This document shows, piece by piece, positions 55,366 through 64,000 of a DNA stretch of 64,000 bases (position 1 is the first letter of the stretch; every line of letters starts with the position of its first letter). The stretch is from assembly GCA_015680685.1 (NCBI GenBank), contig MNCI01037756.1:160075-224074 (forward strand). Direction: 5' to 3'. The translations under genes were made by a program, and so were the position numbers. The stretch is from Gnetum montanum (lineage: Eukaryota; Streptophyta; Gnetopsida; Gnetales; Gnetaceae). Below the pieces are notes generated by a model. The model was not told the origin of the DNA. It ran no database searches and saw only the letters and a list, made by a program, of their open reading frames with translations.

Positions 55366-57890
55366 TGAGTGTAGTTTTTGATTTGAAGGAAGCTGTGAAG
55401 ATTCAAACGATGATGAGGCATTTGGATAATTAGCTGCTTGTGGTTGTAAGGACTTGATTGGAATTTTGGTTCTAAAGAAAGGTTTATTCTTTGATCAATT
55501 TTCTGAACCAATAGTAGGTCGAAGATTGACAGCCCTTATAGCATTACATTGCTATGACTGGGCAAGAAGCTCGCCCTGCATAGTTGGAGTAGGTGATGAT
55601 GGAGCTAAGGATGGAAGAGATGTAGATAGATGAGAAGGATAGTACGTATGTGAAGCATCACCCCTAGAAGAAGAATAAATTCTATAGTACTTAGGAGTCT
55701 GGTAATGAGGTTAAAGAGTGATGTGACTAGTAGAGTCACATGGAGAGATCGACTGCTGAACATAATTCCTGTATGAGTCAAGTTGATGGTAAGGGTACTA
55801 TTGACATGGTAGTGGCATTCCCCATGACCATGGTTGTTTCCACTATTGATACTATTCATTCGTTTGTGGTGAAGCTCCACTTAGATAATATGTCAAGGGT
55901 TGGTGGAACTGCCTTGGGTTGCCTTGAGGATAAGGTAACCTTCTAGGTGTTTGTCATATGTTTAATCATGGGTTTAGTGCATACATCCCAAAATCTTGCA
56001 AATTTGACACTACTGGGCAACATCCCTTAGGATGGTCATATTGGCAAATCTCACATCCTCCATCATTGTCTATATCTGAATCCATAACCTCTTGAATGAT
56101 GGCAACCTTGCCCTTACCCGTATTATGTGCATACTCAGCTTCTTTGTTTTTCCATCTCTCTCAGTCACTTCTTTGTTCTCTAGGCTCCTCTACTATTTTT
56201 AGGACAATTTTAAAATTTTCATCTAGGGAGTTCCACATTTGATCCACCTTTGTCGATACTTTTGATGCAAATTTTTAAATGGGCAAAGTCTTTCTATTCA
56301 CCATCTCTTCAAGTGGTGACTCTTCTTCATCTTCATAAAATCTAACTTCCTTCTTTCAGAGGGAAGGATCTCTATTGTACTCCTCTACACTTTCTCTTTT
56401 CCTCAACTCATCTTCCTCCTTGGCAACTCACTCCAACAATCTTTGTATTTGATGGGCTCTAAACTCGGATAGCCTTCCTTGGGCATAAGTCCCAAGGGTT
56501 CTTCGTGTTTTGTACCTAAGCCCATCTATGAGATGATGTAGTTATTCCTTTTGTGAGTAACCATGGCCAGGGCAACGATGTAATAATCAATAATATTAGC
56601 CAATGGTAGCATCCAAGGGTTCGTGTCCTCCTTGTTTCCATCCTTGGATTTGCTTACACAAGTTGGACACTCAGGAGTACGTTTGATACTTATCGTTGAA
56701 TAACTCCAACATGGTACTCCATCGATGAATGGATTCTGGTTCTAAGCACCAGTACCAACTTTCTGCTTCCTTGATTAGTGTCTGTGAAAACAAATTTATC
56801 TTTTTCCACTTGTTTTCTATATTCTAGAAGGCACATGCATCATGGAATGCTTGTAAATGGTTTTGAGGATCAGCATTGTATCCCCTTTAAATTGTGGGAT
56901 GTTATTCATGTCTAGTCTTTTGATCCTACTATCTTTCTGGTGCCTTTTTGGAATCCTAATAGCCTCTGCTATATTTAACATACTTTAGGTGGTGAGTAGG
57001 GGTTCATTGTGATCATGTTGCCTATGGCGTCTATGATGCCTATGTTGTTCCCTACTCTCCCTTCTTTCGTGATGTGTCTCTTTGGAATGCCCTTGCCTCC
57101 TTTCTCTACTATTTTGTTGGTGATTTTTATTTTGCCTACCATTTTCCTCATGGTCTTGCCCTCTATGATTGCATTCAGATCTTGAAGGAGAGGAGGAACA
57201 AGATGATGAAGGTGAAGAGGAAGGAGGACTAGCATCATGTCGACCCCTACCATCTTCTCTTCAGTGGTCACAACCTCGATCATGATTACGATTGTAATGT
57301 CTATCATTGTCATGCGTTCGTGTTCCTTTTCTGGATCCTTTGTGTCCATTGGTACCAAAACCTAGGTTATGAATAGTCGAGTGATGATTTTGATATCCAA
57401 CTTCTTGACCAATGTCAAAGAGAGGAACATCATTTTGTAGAAAACCTCCCGAGACAAGTTCATCACTGTCATTTTTCCTTAGTACATACGAGACATCCTA
57501 AGACCACTTCCCCTTCATGGATTCGTAATGTCTCTCTTGTTGTAGATCCCTCTGGCTTTGTGCCTTCGTGGGTTGATAATCTCTCGAATCTTGTTCATGC
57601 ACAATGTACTCTAACTATAAGTGTTGCATACCAATTCGTGTGAGAGTACAAAGAAGCATGCCCAGGATTGAGTGATCGGGAGATAACACTATGTTACATT
57701 TTAAATCATGCCATCACAACTGTTCATCATAGTGGAGGATAAAGGTAAAGTCTGGTATATACTTATCAGGATGAGCATATACCATGCAAAACTATTGGGG
57801 CATTGGTGAATCATCTTGTGCACCCCACCTTTGATTGTTCATGGTATCAGACCTAGTCAGTGAAGCACTCTTATAAGAAGAAGGAGACAT
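55366..57890 (-). pseudogene. Element G gag
   Basis: The ATG complement at 57888-57890 starts MSPSSYKSASLTRSDTMNN. N-terminal part (57360-57000) is extremely arginine-, histidine- and aspartate-rich (RHYNRNHDRG, RRHRQHDHNE), followed by the capsid-like core near 56920-56550 (FHDACAFWNIENKWKKINLF, EAESWYWCLEPESIHRWSTM, ELFNDKYQTYS), a coiled part near 56250, a zinc knuckle CEICQYDHPKGC (about 56040) and a long P/Y/Q-rich tail (55950-55600). Ty3/gypsy gag forms the particle. At least eight stops. Confidence 0.75.
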
Positions 57891-58008
57891 GATTAATTAC
57901 TTAGTGTATGGTACTCTTTTCCAGTGATTGTAGGATAGTTAACCTTAAGGTTTCATTTTAACGATGGAAGGATTTCCTAAGTTTTAATCAGCGCACAAAC
58001 AATAAAAT

Positions 58009-58025
58009 CCTAAGCAACAGTGCCA
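58009..58025 (-). promoter_or_regulatory. Element G primer-binding site, decayed
   Basis: Minus strand TGGCACTGTTGCTTAGG, one base from the LTR end. 12 of 17 matches to the tRNA-Asp-type site; four of five differences are transitions. Confidence 0.65.
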
Positions 58026-58026
58026 A

Positions 58027-58887
58027 TGATGAGTGGCAAGGTACCCCTATGCCTAACCATACGAATACGATCGTTCATGCACGATTTGGTCGAACTTCGA
58101 GGATTGAGTGCGTATGCACCTACACAGAACAAGTATGAGTTATGCAGTCGTTGTCTTCCCAAGCTTACTTGTAAGGCAAAATTGTATAGTTAAGTAAACT
58201 TGAGGTATATGATTTTTTATGTTTTTTATATTTTCTATCTTGGTCTCCTAAGTGTGTGAAATGAAAAGATTTAGTTAACTAATGGGTTTTTGTAACTCTA
58301 ATGTTAATCAAATCCTAACACCAGCATCCATTCCCACTCTCCGCACACATCTTGAACTAGTGTAACACTACTGGAATTACCAAAAGCTAGTCAGTACTAG
58401 GTTACCAAGTGTTCCACATATGCTCAAAGTGGTCATGCTAAGTGTGCTAATTCATTGATAATTAATAGTTCTATAGAAATAACATTGATTAACTAATGAA
58501 AGCATCAAATAACAGTAAATAACATTAAATGCAATAATTAAGCTATTCTAACTATTGTAAGGTTTATCACAAAGTTTGTCTTTATTTTCGGACACAAGGT
58601 ATGCTCAAGTACACAATGCGCGAATAAAGATTTGTTCACTCTATGACTCCTACTGCAGGCACTCAGAAATAATTTTAACTCTAGAAGAGAAAAACTGCAA
58701 GAGTTTGGCTAAAGGACTGAAAAAATACTATTCAAAACTAAGTGCCCCTATCTCTTATTTATAGAGAATGAGAAAGGCTCTGACATTGCATGTCTAATGT
58801 TGGGGATTCAATGTCACTTGGTTGATCTGATATCGCATATCCAATATTGGGAGTCTGATATCGGATCACTTATTTGGTGACTCATCA
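58027..58887 (-). repeat. Element G 5' LTR
   Basis: Bounded by TGATGAG at 58027 and CTCATCA ending at 58887, followed by ATATA. TATA box complement 58756-58763; upstream on the element strand lie several GATAT-type words (complement of 58780-58865: CTGATATCGCATATCC, GTCTGATATCGGATCAC), 16 bp longer than the 3' LTR mainly because of one extra such word. Confidence 0.92.
58780..58865 (-). promoter_or_regulatory. GATATC iterons in the G 5' LTR
   Basis: On the plus strand CTGATATCGCATATCCAATA then GTCTGATATCGGATC. Upstream of the TATA box on the element strand as in A, B and the solo LTRs. The 3' LTR has one copy fewer, showing the array can change in number. Confidence 0.5.
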
Positions 58888-58892
58888 ATATA

Positions 58893-60170
58893 GAAGCCAG
58901 ATAGTGCCTTTTCACCAACATTGTTCAATATTTTTATGAATAAACTATAAGTGGATTAAATAGGTATCTATAAATTATACCATTAAAGTAAATCAGTCAT
59001 GAATACAACTTTTAATCTTTGAAGATGATGTAGCATTAATTGCAAATTCAGAAACAAGGTTTAAAACATTATTGCATCAACTAGAAAAATTAAGTAAACA
59101 TGCAAGAATAAAGGTGAATGTTGACAAAGCAAAAATGCTAATTTGTGGAACTAATAAGAGTTTTTATACTTTCCCACTAAATAATTAGAAATATAGATAA
59201 TTGGAGTAGAACACTCCCAAAAGTATAAGTGGAAGCATTATATATCTTAGTAAATTGCAAATGGCTAGAAGGCTTTATATACAATAAAGAATAGATGTAG
59301 CACTTATGATATTTGAATTTGCATAGTTTGAAAATACATTTTTCAAAGTGTACAACCTACAATGCTTATGGACTTACACTTTAAATCTTGGTCAAGAATC
59401 ATAAAAGAAAATTGAAGAACTTAGGAAAAAAAAAAGTTTTTGCTAAACGAAGTTAAGGTAAAAAATCAAGTCTCATGTATAATACTTTTATTAGAAGCCT
59501 ATTTGACATTATTAGAAGTTGTAGCAATGTATCAATTCTTAACATTCTATTTAAATAATAAAAATAGTAATAAGATCTTAAGAGAGATATCTAAAGATTT
59601 CTATGGTGCCATGAAGGAAAATTATGGCCACTAAATAGGGTATTGAAAATATTGATATAATAATATATTCAAAACAACCTTGGAAACTTGTTAAAGAGAA
59701 AGCTTTAGAAAAATAGGAAAATGAGACACAAATACCTAAAAAAAGTTTCAATTTTATTGGAAAAATATTAGAGGTGGTAGACATGATAAAGTAGAATATC
59801 TATGTGCATCTATTCCAACATCCATGAGAGCACTAATTAGCAAAGAATAGGATCACATCACTTGCAAGTTGAAACTAGAAGATGGAATAATGTGTAGTAT
59901 AAAGACAAAATATGTGGATTGTGTATAGTACAAGTATTAGAAGATGAACATAATGTATTATTAGAATACTACAAGATAGATTTTTTTGAAAGAAAATGGC
60001 AAATCTTTGATCAATCTTTATATGAGCTATTCAAACTACCAATGTGGTATCTAGGGCATTATATAGAAGTGTTAAAGTTACATGACTATTGGACATATTT
60101 ATTGTAATCATGATGTATTGCTACTAATGTATTTTATATAACCTAATTGATTTGACACATCCTCTAGGTT
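58893..60170 (+). pseudogene. LINE (non-LTR retrotransposon), downstream RT and C-terminal part
   Basis: After element G the LINE reading resumes: FSPTLFNIFMN (58908-58940), then LLIFEDDVALIANSETRFKT and LLHQLEKLSKHARIKVNVDK. The catalytic (F/Y)ADD box reads FEDD (59018-59029): both aspartates kept, alanine replaced. The C-terminal part is open at 59919-60107: VLEDEHNVLLEYYKIDFFER, typical of the zinc-binding LINE tail (CxxC----EDE-H-L-(E/H)C) with both cysteine pairs lost. AT-rich end near 60170 with no long poly-A. Reverse transcribes its own RNA in active relatives. Confidence 0.7.
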
Positions 60171-62031
60171 TATATAAATATAATAAAATTTTTATTTCTA
60201 TTTTAGAATTAGGTCACCATTTTTAGGGTTTCATTAAACTTGATCCTATTGTTTGATTTGAATATTTTTAATGAGTAAAAAGAAAGAGTGTGATTTGAAT
60301 GTTTATTCACCTCAATAATTTTTGTTATTTATGTAAAGGATCTTGATGAACTTTTGACTTTGAATCAACATTATAAACATTAATCATACTTTCTCATAAT
60401 CAATTAGGATTATTTATCTTTCGGGACATTGCAATAATTAGTATAATTAACATAGTAAAGCACAGTCTATCCATCTTGTCATGGTGAGGGTAGAAATCAG
60501 AATCTCAAACATCTTGTATAACTAGGCAATTTGCATGTTTTCAAGATTGATTTTATTTCCTAAGTGAAAACAATATGTTTATTCACCCAAATTTATTAAA
60601 AATATTCCAACTTCTCACCCTTCTAACTCTGTCCAAAATTCCTGAAATTGGTTTAAAACAATGCAATTGATATTTTTGCCTTCATGATATGGAATTGGTC
60701 GAGACGTTAATTGGATTTACCTTTAAAAATATTATATTAAATCAATGTTTCCTGAAATTATTTTGCATATTTATCGGGTGGATAGAAAGAAGCTGAAACT
60801 CGCATATTTTGAAGCCCCATCATTACAAATGTTTTTTTTTTAAAGAAAAAGCTAATTTAATAAGCATTTATGCGTAAACAATAACGCTCTTCCCTACAGT
60901 GTTCATCGATGCAACGTTTTTCAGTTCATGGTTCCAAAACCCAGCAGTGTCACTGCAAATACAATTCACAGAGAACCTGTCACAGCCTTGACACAAAGCT
61001 CATCCTACATTGGATTTAATGCAACATACATTTATCTCTATTTTCAAATTACTCTGCTTTCAGAAAAGCTAAAATTTTCATCATTCACCCTGCATTATAA
61101 TATATATGGCATCAAACTGAAATATACTCTTGAAGGAATCTTTGTGTACTTCCAGCTGACAATCTAACGCTTATTATAATAGCGAAGCCCAGAATTAAAA
61201 TCTAGCCTTGTGACGTCTGGTCTTACCCGTAGGTTCATAACCAACATACCCCTGGCCCTCAAACAAACCAATTGAGGATGTCGATGCAGGATGATATATA
61301 AAATGTTTTTAAATGTTAATTTTGAAATTTTGCTTTTTAAAACTCGGCTGATATGTACACTAACCGGTTGCCAAAAAAACAAGTAGACTAAGCTATGGAT
61401 ACCGATAATGTTTATGGATATATAGCTTGTTGGTAAGACTTTTAACATGCATTCTAAATTCATAGATCCAATTCACCTATCCTGTACACTGAGATGCAAA
61501 GAAATTGCAGGACAAATGGAATAACTAAAACAGATATCTGTCCAACAGATCCTTGAGCACTGTGTATGTCCATGGTAAAAATACTTTATACATGGTATGG
61601 TTTCCATTCAATGATATGTATCCTCACAATATATCCTTTAACAGAAACAGATAAAGATATTTGTGATATTCAAAATATAAAAAATGTTGCAGATAGATAA
61701 AAATTTAACCCTTAATAGAATTGCAAAAGAGAATTCAGGTAATGAAGCTCAGTTTATTAGAACAAGGTAAGTTGATGGCAATGATGTTTAAAAGAAACCA
61801 TATTACTAATTATAAAATAGCAAATTTACCTTGATAAAATTTTCAAATTAATATTCATCCCAGCGTGCAGGCATGCAAATCACTTAATTAGAATTAAGCT
61901 TGTGGCCTAGGTAGCAAACATGGCAGATGACAAATAACAAAATCCAAGTGATGAATGGATCACTCAGACTACATGAACCAGACCATATCACAACCAGACC
62001 ATATTACAACCAGTTGACATGACTTATGCAG
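60171..62031. other. Intergenic DNA downstream of the GATA gene
   Basis: No transposon motif was seen on either strand. The sequence is more complex than the repeats to the left. The stretch at 61180-61290 (complement reads GAGGGCCAGGGGTATGTTGG, GGTTATGAACC) may be a short dispersed repeat. It should include the 3' untranslated region of the GATA gene just left of 62032. Open frames here (60928-61167, 61164-61463) show no homology. Confidence 0.4.
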
Positions 62032-64000
62032 CTAAATTTGAAAATGAATTATCTTTTCAGGCTTCAAGACAGCGGCAGCACGTCTTTCTTCCTTCTTGTA
62101 TCTTATCCCACAAGCGTTGCACAATGACTGCAATCAAAATCATTTTGTTAATTATCACTATCATCAAAACTTTCCAGTTAGTTATTACCACTCCGAGGAA
62201 AGCCAGGGAAGAAATCACTAACACTGGTGAACACATACCGGTAATCAGAATATGCAACAGCAACCAAAATATTTTACAAAGATTATGATGATAAAAACAT
62301 TCAATAGAGAAAATCATAAGATAGATGCCAGGGTGTGATAATGTCAAATGCTAGGGACGATGATGATAAATATAAAAGAGGACCACAGGCTGTGGCCTGT
62401 TGATTAGCTCATACTGCTTTACACCCAAAGGTACTGATTTAAAACATGGTACGAGCACCCTAAACACATTAGCCTGGAGGCATTGTTCCAAGGATATTGA
62501 ATCTCCTTCCTCTGAAAATAATAATAATAATAATAACAAAAATAAAAAATAGTACAGAAAAATAAAAATAAGAACAAAATTAACTTCAACATTGTTTAAA
62601 TAAAAAATAATATTAAAATAGGCATGTAGTTAGGATAAGGGTAAAATAATGAGGATTATGATATCATCAAAGTAGGATAAATTACTAGAATACAAAAACT
62701 AAATAATTATTATTATTTATGATCATAAAGCCTAGAATATTGATGCAAATATGGAAATCTGTAGCATGAAATGAATGTCAATTACCATGATTACAAGAAG
62801 ATGATCAAAATTTAACAGAAGAAAAGGTTAATAGAACTAAACAGGGATAAAACAGAACAGGGCAAACCAAATTATACAATGATCCATACGAGGATGGAAA
62901 TCACACAGTCCGAGAAAAAGCAAGGATGGTGATGATGTAAAAGAGGGACATAAATAAGAGAAAATCATGATGACAAGAAGAAGAGAGAAGGAAATTACCT
63001 TGTGACCATTAGGCCCATTTCTCCACAGAGGAGTTGTGGTAGTGTGGCACTTGGTACATTCTCTGGAAACTGTGACTCTGAGAGTCTCAGAACTCTTTTT
63101 CTTCCTTTGTGCAGCTCCTCTGGTCTTTAACAAGCCTTTGCTGCGATTTCTCACCAGTCTTTGAGACTCCCATGTGGTTGCACAGCTACCAAAGTAATTA
63201 TGAGTCTGTGAAAGTAAAAACACAAGCATAGTTAGTTAGCCTAAAAAAAACATGCAACAAAATAGAAATGTTAATAATCACTTTCATGATTTCAAGTATC
63301 CTCATGTAATCTGTGTTTCGGTTCGGTCCCAATATTTAGGACACATTATTCCTGATATTATTTTTTCCAACTGTTTTCAAGCCCCACAGGTGACAAAGAT
63401 GACTAAAAACGATGAAAGAAAACAGAAAGAATTTAGTGTAATGACACTAGCAAAAGGGCAGGCAATTTGAATGATCAACTTTGTCATTATTGACTCTTAT
63501 CATCGTGATTTATCAAGTCTTTTCTTTTCTTTCTTTTTGTTGGACTCACGATGATACTTGAATCCAGTATCAACTTTAAGACGCACCTTATAATTAACTA
63601 ATTAACCCAAAAACTTCCTAGTAAAGCTCAATAAAACATTCATGAAAAAAACTACAAAGAGCATGCACAAGTAAATAATTAAAAGACACTCAAAAAAGAT
63701 ATTTACTTCTCTTTAAGAAAATGCCAAACCTAGTAGTCCAACTCATCCCTCCAATCTCTGATCTAAGACCGCTGAATGACATAAAAACTTGCTAAGACAT
63801 TAGGACTAAGAAATACAGTGACAAAAACTTGCCTGGGAAGTCATGGTGGGGGAAACAGGGGAGCAGCAGTTCATGAGACTGGCCATCATGTGCATGCGAA
63901 GGGAAGTTAATGCAGTCCTTGGCTGCATTTCATGAATAGGGGTGACCTGCAGCTGATTCTGATACTCATTGCAATTGGGTCTCTGCTGAGATCTGTGATT
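62032..64000 (-). CDS. GATA-type zinc-finger transcription factor (class B-like), 5' end beyond window
   Basis: Three exons on the minus strand, all phase 0: 64000-63833 (56 codons, open to the window edge), 63205-62999 (69 codons) and 62127-62032 (31 codons plus TAG). Introns 63832-63206 and 62998-62128. Exon 2 ends with CTKCHTTTTPLWRNGPNGHK and exon 3 starts SLCNACGIRYKKEERRAAA, together a C-X2-C-X18-C-X2-C finger, the spacing of most plant GATA factors, including class B. A basic stretch (RNRSKGLLK, AAQRKKKSSE) precedes the finger and may serve nuclear import. Exon 1 is glutamine- and methionine-rich (NHRSQQRPNCNEYQNQLQ, LRMHMMASLMNC). Binds (A/T)GATA(A/G) sites in the nucleus in known relatives. 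The GC-AG first intron is the only way to join exons 1 and 2 in frame at the obvious sites. Specific orthologue not assigned. Confidence 0.9.
62385..62540 (-). repeat. Possible SINE in GATA intron 2
   Basis: Plus strand has TGTGGCCTGTTGATTAGCTC (62391-62410), similar to a polymerase III A-box region, then TACTGATTTAAAACATGG (62433-62450) as a possible degraded B-box, ending in (ATA)n at 62515-62537. The layout suggests an old tRNA-related SINE; orientation would then be plus. No flanking duplication was confirmed, so tentative. Confidence 0.25.
62515..62537. repeat. (AAT)n microsatellite in GATA intron 2
   Basis: AATAATAATAATAATAATAA, about seven repeats, inside the second intron. Confidence 0.85.
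63827..63834 (-). promoter_or_regulatory. Non-canonical GC splice donor of GATA intron 1
   Basis: Minus strand reads CAG|GCAAGT, the well-known strong context for GC-AG introns (intron starts at 63832). The matching acceptor is TTTTTACTTTCACAG ending at 63206. Choosing the nearby GT (four bases later) would shift the frame and lose the finger reading. Confidence 0.7.

Larger units (their letters stand above)
48907..58887 (-). mobile_element. Element G: full-length Ty3/gypsy (Athila/Tat-like) retrotransposon
   Basis: LTRs 48907-49751 and 58027-58887 with TGATGAG...CTCATCA ends, and a perfect ATATA duplication (48902-48906 and 58888-58892). On the minus strand: primer site (58009-58025), gag (57890 down to about 55600), protease (55365-54859), RT (54420-53580), RNase H (53579-52990), integrase (52960-51640), spacer (51630-49762), polypurine tract (49752-49761). 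Pol order PR-RT-RH-INT and 'FLDGYNGYNQI' place it in the Athila/Tat branch of Ty3/gypsy. Best-preserved pol in the window but with stops and a damaged RT catalytic site. No third ORF, unlike B and D. Confidence 0.92.

Noticed and set aside
61164-61463. 99-codon minus-strand open frame downstream of the GATA gene
   Set aside because: No homology, biased hydrophobic content and no conserved neighbours; likely chance.

Overview
This window is nuclear DNA of a land plant with a large, repeat-rich genome. It is AT-rich, almost wholly built of old nested LTR retrotransposons, and carries one recognisable host gene, a spliced plant-type GATA zinc-finger gene at the right edge. Element age, stacking depth and the GATA architecture fit a gymnosperm best, but that is inference. 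No bacterial-type features, rRNA, tRNA or CRISPR array were seen.

Layout. (1) 1-2541: a decayed Ty3/gypsy reverse transcriptase on the minus strand, then unassigned DNA. (2) About 2542-37700: one very old minus-strand Ty3/gypsy element ('D') with gag, protease, RT, RNase H, integrase, a spacer and a large third ORF. It was cut twice. A 17-kb Ty1/copia-like non-autonomous element ('F', 3604-20681, TSD CTTTT) sits in the third ORF; F itself holds an opposite-strand relative ('F2', 6372-12180) and a gag-only element ('A', 14780-19627, TSD CAAAG). An 8-kb element ('B', 25613-33554, TSD GTGTG) sits in D's integrase; B carries gag plus the same third ORF, and a solo LTR (28829-29435). (3) 38600-44072: a decayed chromovirus-like element ('H'), cut by a solo LTR (41154-42052), followed by an inverted pair of LTR fragments. 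(4) 45783-47500: unassigned DNA and a G-rich minisatellite. (5) About 47930-60170: a LINE split inside its RT by a full-length Ty3/gypsy element ('G', 48907-58887, TSD ATATA, coding on the minus strand). (6) 60170-64000: lower-repeat DNA and a GATA gene on the minus strand (exons 63833-64000+, 62999-63205, 62032-62127), with a GC-AG first intron.

How the parts relate. A, B, G and the solo LTRs at 28829 and 41154 share one LTR architecture: TGATGAG...CTCATCA ends, a TATA box, and palindromic GATATC-type iterons just upstream of it. A, B and G also have a primer site matching the 3' end of tRNA-Asp. D and B share a third ORF placed after gag/pol like an envelope-like gene. Its N-terminal part resembles the 'putative plant transposon protein' family, its C-terminal part is coiled-coil, and its ATG directly follows a splice-acceptor-like sequence in both copies. 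This third ORF and the CpG-palindrome iterons are the most interesting material here. All element ORFs are broken. Three short N features are assembly gaps, and two of them create false duplications.
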